NCBI RefSeq assembly: GCF_043641665.1
Contig: NC_092195.1
Location: forward strand, 20,457,774-20,521,773
Length of the DNA stretch: 64,000 nt
Origin: Enoplosus armatus
Lineage: Eukaryota; Chordata; Actinopteri; Centrarchiformes; Enoplosidae
Direction of reading: 5' to 3'
Part shown: piece by piece, positions 19,087-34,115 of the stretch
Position numbering within the stretch: position 1 is the first letter of the stretch
Layout of the letters: the number at the start of each line of letters is the position of its first letter
The notes under the pieces: generated by a model
Database searches by the model: none
The model's input: only the letters and a program-made list of their open reading frames with translations
Told to the model about the DNA's origin: nothing
Made by a program: the position numbers and the translations under genes

Positions 19087-22000
19087 TTATGTGGGGCGCT
19101 CCCGGGGGCGGGTGACGTACTGCCACCACAGAGGGGGGAGGTCGCCCTCCTTGCGAGCAGGAGGGAGGGCTTCGGTCTTGGGGCCGCTGGCTGGAGTCTC
19201 AGCCTGCAGCTGGGCGACCTGGAACCAGACAGAAACAAGACAGCAACTAACAGTTATTTTCATTATCAATTGTTTTGTTTTTTTTGTCCATCAAAGGTGA
19301 CCACTTTGAGAAGTTAATTTCGTCTGATTTAATGTCCAAAACCCAAAGATATTTAATTAACAATGACATAACAGAGAGAAGCAGAAAATCCTCTCAATTG
19401 AGAAGCTGGAATCAGCAAATATCTGGCATTGACTGGAAAACGTATCATAATAATAGTTGGACCAACAAAGAGAATATTGTGTTTACTTGTTACTGTACTT
19501 TGACATAATATTCAACATTCTTAATTTTCATTTCAAATATGTTTTCAATAATTTCTTCATTGGCAATCAGTAAATTCTTCTTTCACCGCTGTGAAGGGTA
19601 ACTTGCACTGATCGTACTGATTGTCATATACATAGTATACCTAATCCATTGTGCATTCTGAATTATAAGCAGAGACACCTCATGGCTGCAATTAATGAAA
19701 TTTACATTATCAATTCATGTGATTATTTGTAGCATTTGGTCTCTAAAGTCCCAGAAAATATTTTTTGCTTAAAATAGTTGGTGATTCATTTACGGTCAAA
19801 TCAACAAATCGTTTCATCTCTGACTGACAGAGAGGCTTCATGACATGCTGACAGAGTCTCAATGGTCTAACTGAACTCCAGTGCCACCTTGTGGGTATAA
19901 CTGATACTAACTCCACCTGCAGCTGACCATACTGCAGTTTATTAAACAATGCAGCCAGGTGGAAATGTCAAAATAAAAGTAGACTTTATTAATCTAAGTA
20001 ATACATGCTGCTACTGATGTCTTACAAACAGCAGTTCCCAACCTAGGGGGAAGGACCCCTCTACAGGGTCACAGGGATAAACCTGGCGGGTCGCAAAATG
20101 AGTACCAGTATAGGAGGAAAAAAAAACATAGTTCTCTTACACATAATTCGTTCCTCTGAACTTTGCCTTTTTCTTTGCTTTTTGTATGGAAAACATCATA
20201 ATATACTCAAAGAAGAGGCGGCGTGTGCCCTGGTGCTATGTACAATGTGTCCTGTAGACAGACAGGATGCTGAGCAGCCCACCTCTTTGTCCCAGCTCTG
20301 CATTCTCAGTTTCTTCCACTGCTCTCTCTTGGAGAAGTAGTCAGGGTACATGGCCTTCTCTGAGGGGTGCCAGTGGTCCAGCAGCCACTCTGGGACCTAC
20401 GGGAACAAAGCAGAGCTCAGGACTTTCATCATGTAACATTAGGACTGTCACATGTTCACATCACGATTTTGGAACATTAAAACAAGTCTATAAATTTCTT
20501 ATAGACTTTTAACATCTGAGGATATCATTTCTCAGTATATGTGGAAGAGCTTTCTTCAAAGTAGATATTGACACAATCCTGTTGCATTCCCCTAACATTT
20601 CCAGCAGAGGGCAGTAACAGCTTGACAGCAAGTTCAACACACTTTCTCACATCGTCCTGCACATATCTGTCATACATACATTTTTTGAATAATAGTTTGT
20701 TTTCTTAGTAATGTAAGAGAGAAAATAAGAAGACTTTAAATTATTTCATGGTCACTATTCAGGTAAAGCTCTGCGTCACCTTGTAGCACTCATATCTCTC
20801 GTAGGACGTCCCTCCAGGAGAGTCCGGGAAGATGTAGGGCTGGGGATGTTGGTTGGCCCAGAACTCCTCCTCTCCCGCCTTCAGCATCATGGTGGCCTTC
20901 ACCATGTCCTTCTCATTCTTGTTGTCATCGAAGCGAGCCCGCAGCATGCAGGCGTAGAACCGGTATTTGTCTCTATAACGGGAAAATGCCACAACAGTTA
21001 TATTTCTTAAATCATACTTCTGACAGTACAGAGGGGGACCAGGATGTCTCATGTAACTGCAAGACATCTAGTAAGAGAAAAATGTAGATACAGTATAACC
21101 ATTAAAATCTCACACAAACACAGTCTTTATGCATGCATTTGCATGCAATTGTAAACAGTAGGGCTGCAGCTAACAATTATGTTCATTATTGATTAATCTG
21201 CACATTAGTTTATAAACTAATCATTTAGTCTATAAAATATCAGAAAATAGGAAACATCCCCATTTTTTGTTCGAGTAACAGTCCAAAACCTAAAAGATGT
21301 TTATTTTTGCTTCTAAAATAACTTAAACAACTATCAAAATATTTGCTGATTATTTTTCTGTTGATAAACTAATCATATCGGCTCAAACAAACTTGAGAAA
21401 GACACACTACAGTGTGCTCCAGCCAACATTGAGATGTTTGAGCAATAACATTCTTCTTGATTCTTCTTCATTATTCTTGTCCGACATCCTGGAGCTTATT
21501 GTTTGTTTACCCAATAACAATATTGTTCGATCCAATAACAATATTTAAAACTGTAAAACATTTAATAAATCAGTCGACAAACATGAGCTTGTAGGAGATA
21601 TATCTGTTTAAGCACATGTCAGCAGATAAGTGACAAGAAATTGCAGCGCAGAAAAGCCAAATATATACTGACACTACATTGTGTGTCTATAAATGACTCA
21701 GTTCATCCTATGGAACAGAGTTGAAGCCCTACCCTGCAAATAAATGACGTGTTCCCCTGATGTGCCACCTAAAGAGGTTTGATGACTTGATTGATTGAAT
21801 CTGAATTCATTATTATCCTGTTAATTCAGTGTCAATAAATCGTGCAAGACTGAACCTCATGATATTTCTGTTTGTGGGAAACTTTTACATAACAGTGTTT
21901 GGTGGTGAGCAAATGACAGCTGCCGTCTGTAAACGAGCAAATACCTTTAAAATTAAAATAAATAATATTTTGTATGAACGAATCTGGCTAATATATATGT

Positions 22001-22443
22001 ATTCATGTATTAGTTTGTCTGTGGTGACACTGAGAGTCAAGTTTGCTCTGACTTGACTGCTCACTGATTTCGACGCTAGCTGGCGAACCTTTGGCCAATA
22101 TAACGTTTAAAATGAACAGGACAGAGTCAGAGGTGTATTCTTGTTTGAAAGAAGAGTGGGTGAGCTGACAAGGACACGCATTTTACTGTGGAACTGACTT
22201 GAGGAATGAGTGACCTGGCTAGCAGCAGCTAGCAGCAGCTAGCAGTTAGCTTAGCTGTTAGCTTATCAGCACAGCAAACAGACTACACTACAGCAGCGGG
22301 TTCTGTATTTTTCACTATTCAGCATAGAGCCGAGACAAAGACTGCCCCCCTTACCTAAAGATGCACCATGACTCGAGGTGTCTCAGCGACTTCTTGTAAA
22401 GCCGCAACACCTTCTGCTGGTGAGTGAGATAGGCAGCGGCCAT
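19087..22443 (-). CDS. ndufb9: NADH dehydrogenase 1 beta subcomplex subunit 9
   Basis: Four minus-strand exons: 22355-22443, 20780-20972, 20283-20396 and 19087-19218. Phases agree and give 175 aa (human protein 179). It starts [20 protein letters not shown], with an LYR-type motif present as LYK at about 15-17. It continues with [20 protein letters not shown] and [20 protein letters not shown], and ends in [25 protein letters not shown]9 is an accessory LYR-motif subunit of mitochondrial respiratory complex I, in the membrane arm with an acyl-carrier protein. The start is the first ATG after a GC-rich leader and matches the family length. It is divergent from TATDN1, as in human. Introns contain MITE-like fragments. 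Confidence 0.97.
19240..19500. repeat. MITE-like family fragment 1
   Basis: Contains AACTAACAGTTATTTTCATT, later AGAAGCTGGAATCAGC, word order shared with the copies at 21150 and 60783. This is a very common teleost family that usually starts AGGGCTGCAACTAA. Class not settled (hAT-like non-autonomous element suspected). Confidence 0.6.
19680..19830. repeat. MITE-like family fragment 2
   Basis: GGCTGCAATTAATGAAATTT-type start, then CAGAAAATA and AAAATAGTTGGTGATTCATT, as in other members. Diverged. Confidence 0.5.
21150..21390. repeat. MITE-like family fragment 3
   Basis: TAGGGCTGCAGCTAACAATT start, TCTATAAAATATCAGAAAAT middle, TTTCTGTTGATAAACTAATC end. It lies in intron 1 of NDUFB9 and is the most complete copy seen. 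Confidence 0.7.
21391..22354 (-). other. Rest of NDUFB9 intron 1
   Basis: AT-rich. Near 22215-22265 a GCAGCTAGCA-type short tandem is followed by TTAGCTTAGCTGTTAGCTTA. No gene. Confidence 0.5.
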
Positions 22444-22782
22444 TTTCACCGTCCCCTGTCACCTTCTCGCCGATCAGCGCGGAGGATTCTGGGACTTTGT
22501 GGCGATTGGACGTTACGACCGTAAAAGCCTTTAAAATGCGAAAATATATTTCTTGTCTTTTTTGTCACTTTTTTTGGTCAGGATTTGATCGTAGATGTTA
22601 ACAATAATGATTAACTTAAAGTACATTTGCTTCACGTTGTCTCTTATATAACAGTTTGGATAGAAAGCTAGCTGTTTCAGTAATGTGGCTTCTCTCTGCT
22701 ACAGTACTTACGGTATTGTGGCATCATGGGAGTGGTGAGAGCTGCATGTGTGGTGCTTTGTAGAAGCATTGCTCTTACAACC
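22444..22782. promoter_or_regulatory. Bidirectional promoter region NDUFB9 / TATDN1
   Basis: Only 339 bp separate the NDUFB9 start (minus, 22443) from the main TATDN1 start (plus, 22783). The NDUFB9 side is GC-richer. The two genes are also head to head in human, so a shared promoter is likely. No particular factor site is claimed. Confidence 0.7.
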
Positions 22783-26516
<3,734 letters not shown>

Positions 26517-26692
26517 TGACCAAGCAGACCTTCATGAGACAGACTGATATGGCCTTATTTTACTTTGAGACCTGATGAAGGCTCTATTATGAATGTGTGT
26601 GTGTGTGCCTGTTTGAATGATGGGTCCAGGGTTAAAACTCCCCCTTTACCAATGTTGAAAAGTCAAATAGCTTCCGATCTGTCTTCTTCTGA

Positions 26693-26698
26693 AATAAA
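26693..26698 (+). terminator. Possible poly(A) signal of TATDN1
   Basis: AATAAA about 180 bp after the stop; further hexamers follow within 60 bp. Confidence 0.55.
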
Positions 26699-26759
26699 AA
26701 ATGACATTTTTTCATGGTAGGCCACAAAAAATAAATCTGTATATCTGTATAAATAAATT

Positions 26760-27180
26760 TTCCCTATGTTATTTGAACTTAGCAGGTGATTTGTAGCCAT
26801 CCATGTACTGTCTACGGGAATATATACATCGGTTATCATGTAAAACCTAATAAAAACACAAACTAATGAGCTAGTTGAAGGAGAAAATAAACATTTGCAT
26901 ATCATTTATAAAAAGTTTGTGTGGGTTAAATATATCTAATTATGCACAGAGTAATCTAAATATGTTTTATGTTGACAGTACATTTACATCAGTAAAAAAT
27001 CAGTAAACTTTATTAACCAAAATATGTTGCCCTTACACATTTATAACAATATTGTTAAACAATAGAGATGGAAAGAAAAGACCAGACCATTGAAGAAAAC
27101 AAAAGAAAAGCATCATATTTAACATGTTTTCAAAACTGCAATTACCACTTTTATTCGTATAATATTAGCAAAAATGTAAA
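26760..27180. other. Intergenic TATDN1-RNF139
   Basis: AT-rich, no gene seen. From about 27180 the sequence becomes CpG-richer toward RNF139 exon 1. Confidence 0.5.
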
Positions 27181-27615
27181 TGTTTGCGAAAAGTGCTACG
27201 TCAGCTGCCACACCCTCTGACGCTGGAAGTTACGTCACGTTACGTCGGAACCAACCAACAGCCGAGCAACTTCTGCGGTCTTCCCAGAGCAACCAAAGCA
27301 ATAGGAAATGGCCAATTCAGAGATATCCTGATATTTTTCATGATACTGGACGAGACAGGATCTGAGGAGAACCCTGACGTGTAACGGTTGGTGGCGATAA
27401 CACTCCGGATGGCAGCAACACGACATTAAACAGAAGAAGAAGAAGCAACAGGAGGTTCAGCTGGGCGGACATGGCGGACGGCAGCAGGTTCCCAGCTGTG
27501 AAATAAACGCCAGGCAAAGCGAAACCGGAGACGGCTTCCGGGGGACTTAAACTTATTTTAATGTTGCATGGATAGACGGGGCTCCACAGGACTGTAAGCC
27601 CTCCATTGAAGCCGC
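27180..27615 (+). promoter_or_regulatory. CpG-rich 5' region of RNF139
   Basis: CpG content rises sharply here (for example TACGTCACGTTACGTCGG near 27230-27247) and stays high into exon 1. CpG-rich starts are usual for housekeeping genes. The exact transcription start cannot be read. Confidence 0.5.
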
Positions 27616-30600
27616 ATGGCGTCCACTCAAGCCCGGATAGGCCAGCAGGCCTTAGCGGTGCTGGATGTGGCGCTGCGAGTTCCCTGTATCTTTATTATCG
27701 ACGCCATTTTTAACTCTTACTACGACCCTGGTTCGGGATGGGCCGGTGCGATGGGGAAGGTGTTGGTCAGAGTCATGGGTAAGCATCTTAAAGTGCAGGG
27801 TCCAGAACAGGAGCCTCCCGATTCTGTCAACAGCACACAACCAACTGACAGCTAGCTAACTGACGCTGCGTTAGCCATGACGTTAGTCATCAGTGTGAAG
27901 CTATGTCACCTGTCAGACCCACTAAAGCCGATTTAACTACCAGCAGTAACATCAATAGAAGCCAGATATGTCTAACACAGTGCTTAACTAGTTTCCCTCA
28001 AACCTAATTCATTCTGGTTTAGTGCTAGCAAGTCGCTATCGAGCTAGCTTACTGCTGCTAACGTCAGGTATTTAATCACAGGTGTCGTGTCAAATTCTGT
28101 ATCCCCGCCGGAATCCAGCGGAAGTCCTCAAAGTGACTGTTGGGGGACATTATGGCAGCCTGTCATTCTGCCTGTCAAAATATGCTTCTTTATCCCTGTA
28201 CTTTGCCTAGAAAGCTAATATCTTGCACGAATCATCTGAACTCTATAGCGTTATAGGACTTGGTGTGGGCATGGGGTATATAAAGTATCATGATCTTATG
28301 CTCATTTTATTATTGCGTACATTTACAGTGAGCCATTGTACAAAATCCTATACATTTCAAAAGATATTGTATTTAAGATCACACAATATGACAAATGTTG
28401 GTGAGGTTTTACTTCCTATTCACTTGGACATTACAATTTTAAGCCATTTTACCTTTATGGGCGTTTTGGCGTAATATTCACACATTTTGACTTCATTCAA
28501 CTTTCGCAGTAATCGTGACATTAAATTCAAATGTGTTAGTGCAGTCTGATGCACTGTCTTTTACAGACAAGCCAGTCATAACTAATTTGACACATTTATT
28601 ATTCTATTACGTGATTCACAACAAATATTTTTGTGGCACTGGACAGACATAGCTTCAGCTGTTCAGTGCCTATAACCTAGTCTACATTCATCACAGCTGT
28701 TTTCCCCCTCACAAAAAACAACCTGGTAAAGCTTCTCTCTGTGGAGTGTTAAGTCATTAACAGAAAACACTACACAGATAAACAACTACCAGGTTATATA
28801 ACTCTCCGTTTGTACAGTTTGTAGACCTTTGAACGGCTCAGCCTCCATGAAAGTCCTCCTGGTGTTAGCCAAGAGCTCTGGGTTTGGCGAGGCGAGGGGC
28901 CAAATAAGGTGCCTTTTTAAAGTGGGTCAGCCAACAGTCTTGTGTTTCTTCAACCCACGACTTCTTTAGTACCAACAACCTAGGAATGTTTACCTGAAAT
29001 ACAAATACAATATAATACATACCAAAATGTGAACAATATTATTTGAATAAACTCAAATGAAGACATCCACAAACACCCCCTAAACAGCTAAGTTCATTTA
29101 CTCAATGAACTCTTCACACTGTGATCCAAGGTGAACAAAGCTTTTCAGTTAAACATTGTTAGGGGCCTAAGGTCAAGGTGGCAGTGTATACAAGGGGTAT
29201 GGGAGGAGTCAGGCGAAAATGAGATGGTCAACTTCAGTATGACCTAAATTTATATGCCAAGACTGTTTTGCTGCTTTTAATATACTAGATTTTAATAGAC
29301 TGCTCAGGCACCACTAACCAGTTTGGTTCCAACTGTTTTCAAAGTTAAAACCGGAAACAATTCATCCAAAGAAATAATGTTTCCTTATTTAGACATGCAC
29401 ACACAGTCAGACTATTTTGTCATTTTGTGTATAAGACATGAAGTTTATGAGTTTAGTATATACTAGCTTATTTATTTATAAAAAAAACCCTGAACCTTGA
29501 ACCTCTCTTTAATCCTACCTTAAACTGATAATCCTGTATGCAAAGACAACACACTGAGGAACAAATATTAAGACATTCGACATAACTTATTACTGCGTTG
29601 CCACAGTGATAGCATCGCTGTGAAACGTCAAGGAGCGTCTGACTGGTTCAGCTAATCCACAGCCAATCAGTATGTTGTATTGGTGCTGTAACATTTATTA
29701 CGACACTAACATGTCATTACAGTCATACCTATACAGTAGCTGTATGTTACACTATTATTATGTGTATTGTGGACAGCATTCCTTTCAAATGGAGGACTTT
29801 AGTTTTGTGTGTTTCCATCTTTCATCTCATGACAGGTGATTTTTCACCCGTGCACCTGCGATATGCCAAAGTTTACTGTTATGACCTGCAACCAAACGTC
29901 TGGGTTATTATGTCTTATCTATAAGAAATGTTTGACAGGTTTGTTTGATGAAATGTGTGACTCTTTCTCTATTTGCCCTGTTGCTTTTGACTTATATTAT
30001 AGCGCTGCAAGCTGATTGTTTTCCTCCTGATCTTGTTTATATTTCGGGCACTCACATTATTCTCTCTCAGAGAATGTTCACATTCTATAACAACTCTTAC
30101 TGTTGTTTTATCAGACAGATTGATTATAGAGAATCTAATCAGACACATTTACAAACCACACTTTAGTCTGTGTGATATATATGTGTGAAGTAATTTACCA
30201 TTCCATCATGTTAATCTTCATCTTTGCCAACTGTGTCTCTGTGTCTTGTGTGTCCCAGGTGTCCTCATCTCCAGTGTGGTGCTGCTACTCTCCCAGAAAG
30301 CCTTGTTTAAGTTTTACACCCTCTTCTTTGCTGTTCTCCTCGGCATGGCGGCGGTCCTCTTCAATTACTACGCCACCTCTCACATAGACTTCTACAGCGC
30401 CTACTACAAAGCGGCACTGGGGTTCAGGTTGCTGCCCCGAAACGGGCCGACGCTGTGGCTGGGCATGGCCGCAGTCCAGCTTGTTTTTGGAGTGGGCTAC
30501 GTGTTCCTGCTCAATCTCCAGTCCGTGTTTGCAGCACTGGTGGTCCTGGACATCATGATCCCTCTGTGGGGGCTGATGATTGAGCTGCCTGCAGACGTCA

Positions 30601-33600
30601 GGCAGCTGGTGGCTGTGTTCTCAGGCCTGGCGCTGGCTCTCAACACGGCTGTGTGCCTGGCCATGAGGCTCAAATGGTTTTACTACTCGTGCCGGTACGT
30701 CTACCTGCTCGTACGGCACATGTACAGGATCTATGGGCTTCAGCTTCTGCTAGAGGACACGTGGAAGAGGATCAGATTCCCTGACGTGCTGCGGGTGTTC
30801 TGGCTGACCCGGGTTACTGCCCAGGCACTGATCCTGGTCTACGTGGTGAGGGCGGTGAGGAGGGAGAGCGGTGACGCCACAGGTGGTGCCACAGACGGGA
30901 GCTCCGACTCACAGGTACGATAAGAACCGTTCAGTTTGCTGTTAATCAGGGTATCTGCAGGTCTTAAAAAGCGCTGAATTCAGTTCCTCCAAAAAAGGAA
31001 ACCTTGGCAGGTTTTAAAGTCTTACATTTCATTTACAAAGGTCTTAAATATTTACCTTTGCCTGCTCTATCTTTAAACTGAAAGTGTGATTGTTGCAACA
31101 GTGGATTGGTCTGCAGGAGGCAGTTTAAGTCAGCGTCATCAGACCTGTTACAAACACGGTTTGCTAGCTACAGTAAGCTCACCATCTCAAAATCTCATGA
31201 AGCTTAGATTAATTGAAACATATTAATCATTTTTTATTTTTTAAGCGAATCATCAGTTTCCTGCTGCTTATCCAGGTTGAATTATTTGATTAATTACACC
31301 ACTAGAAATCCTTGTCATATACAGCTTGGAAGTACTGACAAAAACATGAAATAACTGTCACTAAATTCATGTACTTAATAATTGTAGGCCTTGTTGTTTT
31401 AAATTGCCTTCTGTGTGGTATTTAAAAGTCTCTAGATGAACACTGCAGAAACCTTTATTTCCTAATTTCTGTTTCCTTGTTTGGGAGGCAGAATTCAACC
31501 TGATGCTGACATCTTGTAGCAGAGGTGCCTTAGACCCCCCCAAAAATGTCTGAATGTGAAGAGCAGAGGGAGTTATAAGTAAAGGTGACATGCGGAGCTC
31601 TGTGCCTGCACTGTTTTCAGGGTTACCTGCTGAGCTGGGACGTGTTCTGGGATCTGACGAGTAACCTGATCATCTCTGGCTGTGATTCCACACTCACTGT
31701 TCTGGGGATGAGTGCCGTTATCTCCTCTGTCGCACACTACCTCGGCCTCAGCATCCTGGCCTTTATAGGTACGACTGACTGAGTGTGTGTGTGTGTTGCT
31801 CTACAAACTTTTCTAATCTGTTGTACATACTGGCTGTAAAAAAGAAAAAAAAAGCTCCTGGAGTTAAGTGTTTTGTCTGATTTTGACCCTTCAGGTTCGA
31901 CGGAGGAGGAGGACAAGCGTTTAGGCTTCGTGGCTCCTGTCCTGTTCTTCATCCTGGCTCTGCAGACCGGCCTCAGCAGCCTGGACCCTGAGGAACGCCT
32001 GGTATGTCACTGCAGGATTCGTGCCTCTGGCTCCCCAGTTGATTGACAGATTGATTTCTGAGTCTGTTTTTTTTGTTTTTTTTTAATTTCCAGTGTGTAT
32101 TGCTCTGGTGTATTTTTTTAAATGATGTTTTTACCTATATTGATTGAATGAGGTGGTCAAGCCTGTTTTGTATGCCATTGTTCATCAATATTTAAGCCTT
32201 TATTATAGACAGTAGAGAGATAATAGAAAACAAGGGAGAGGGAGATCCAACAAAGGTCCCTGACTGGACTTGAACCAGGGGACGTTGCTGTTCATGCTTG
32301 ACATCTTAACCCCTAAACCGCCGCAGCTTAAAGTCTTATTTTTGTTTCTAATTGGCATGAAATAGTCTTAAACTTTCCTAAGTCTTAAGTTGATGAAACT
32401 TGCAGGCACCTTGAAGTGATTATGTGGGAAACATCCTGTTGAATTACTGATGTACTATAAAGAACATTTGCAATTGCTTGCTGTTAAACACTTTTTGCAT
32501 TATAAATTAGTGACTGAGAGCCTCTCTCGCTTTGATTTGAAGGTCCGCCTCAGCCGGAACATGTGCCTCCTGCTGACGGCCATCCTGCACTTCATCCACG
32601 GCATGACCGACCCTGTCTTGATGTCCCTAAGCGCCTCCCACGTCTCCTCTTTTCGACGCCATTTCCCAGTCCTGCTGGTGTCTCTGGCGCTCTTTGTGCT
32701 CCCCGTAGTGCTCAGCTACGCCCTCTGGCACCACTACGCCCTCAACACCTGGCTCTTTGCCGTCACCGCCTTCTGCGTGGAGCTCTGCCTCAAGGTGAGG
32801 ACAGATAATTTACTGTAGAATTAGTTTGAACAATTATACAGTCAGATAACTCCTGTTAGGTCTCATCAGTCTGTGAGGTTCAGTGTATTCCAGGAGTTAT
32901 TCTGTGATAGGAGATGGACATTCACCCGCTTCCCTTGACCTGTGTTTTCGACTTTTAAAGCTGAAATTTGTCAGAAAATGTCAGTCACTAAATCTTAAAA
33001 ACAAAATCTTTATAATCAATTCCCTCCCTCCAGGTGGTGGTGTCACTGACAGTCTACGGCCTCTTCATGGCGGATGGCTTCTCCAACGTCCTGTGGGAGA
33101 AGCTGGACGACTATGTCTACTACGTGCGCTCCACAGGCAACATCATCGAGTTCCTGTTCGGCGTCATCATGTTTGGAAACGGTGCCTACACGATGATGTT
33201 CGAGTCGGGGAGCAAGATCCGTGCCTGCATGATGTGCCTGCACGCCTACTTCAACATCTACCTGCAGGCCAAGAACGGCTGGAAGACGTTCATCAACCGC
33301 CGCACAGCCGTCAAGAAGATCAACTCCCTGCCGGAGGTGCACGGGGACCAGCTGAGGGACATCGAGGATGTGTGCGCTATCTGTTACCAGGAGTTCGCCA
33401 CCTCTGCCCGCATCACGCCCTGCCACCACTACTTCCACGCACTGTGCCTGAGGAAGTGGCTCTACATCCAGGACACGTGCCCCATGTGCCATCAGAGAGT
33501 TTATGTCGAGGAGGAGAGCCAAGACAGAGCCGCCTTTTCTAACAACAACGGGGGCTACGCAGCGCCGCAGGACGCCGCTGCTGCAGCCCCACCAGCGCCG

Positions 33601-33816
33601 GGGGAAAACCAGCATGGACAGCCAGTAGCCGAGCTGCCGGACGATGGAGCGGCAGCCGGAGTCCAGGCTGCAGGAGGACCGGGGGAGCTCGACAACGAGC
33701 TGCTGGAGGACAACGACAGCATAGAGTATGATGAAGATGAGTGGGGGACTCAAAATGGCAGCACGCCAATAGAAGAAGACTATATCAATGATGACACAGA
33801 CTCCACCGAGGACTGA
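27616..33816 (+). CDS. rnf139: RING finger E3 ubiquitin ligase RNF139 (TRC8)
   Basis: Six coding exons: 27616-27778, 30259-30914, 31621-31768, 31895-32001, 32543-32794 and 33034-33816. Phases agree and give 702 aa (human 664). It is a multi-pass endoplasmic reticulum ubiquitin ligase implicated in sterol and ER protein quality control. Exon 1 holds ALRVPCIFIIDAIFNSY. Conserved later blocks include YVYLLVRHMYRIYGLQLLLE, VFWLTRVTAQAL, GCDSTLTVLGMSAVISSVAH, HFIHGMTDPVLMSLSASHVS and MMFESGSKIRACMMCLHAYF. The RING finger is at about 556-594 (CAICYQEF, CHHYFHALC, CPMC). The C-terminal tail is acidic (DEDEWG, DDTDSTED) and has an Ala/Pro-rich insert (about 612-650) that makes it longer than human. 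Human RNF139, as I recall it, has only one intron. Confidence 0.97.
27779..30258 (+). other. Intron 1 of RNF139
   Basis: 2.5-kb intron at the position of the single human intron (after the VMG codons). No gene or clear repeat seen. Confidence 0.55.
30915..31620 (+). other. Intron 2 of RNF139
   Basis: A phase-0 intron with donor CAG|GTACGA and acceptor CTGTTTTCAG. Holds weak MITE-like words (31200-31290). No gene. Confidence 0.55.
32195..32332 (-). repeat. tRNA-related SINE-like fragment
   Basis: The plus strand has GACTGGACTTGAACCAGGGG, ACGTTGCTGTTCATG and CTTAACCCCTAAACC. Read on the minus strand this resembles a tRNA 3' half with a B-box-like GGTTCAAGTCC. It is preceded by GACAGTAGAGAGATAATAGA, a word pair common in teleost repeats. 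It lies in RNF139 intron 4. It is not an intact tRNA gene. Confidence 0.6.
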
Positions 33817-34019
33817 CGAGAAAAGATCTATAGAAAAAATATATACTTATATCTTTATTATATTTAAGTTAAAAATAATTATAAAACACAACTTCAGCAT
33901 CTTAATTTGTTCTTGAAAAATGTCAGGGATGTCATTCTGTTTTTTCTTGTTAGTTTCTTTTTGTTTGATTTGAGTTTGGGTTTTACTCTATAAGGGCTCG
34001 TGGAAAAGAGTAACTGCTG

Positions 34020-34115
<96 letters not shown>

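Noticed and set aside
32240..32332. A possible tRNA gene
   Set aside because: Only a B-box-like 3' half is present, with no full cloverleaf. It fits a SINE-like fragment better.
33043..33753. A 236-codon minus-strand frame opposite RNF139 exon 6
   Set aside because: It is an antisense shadow of a well conserved RING-finger exon with strong GC3 bias.
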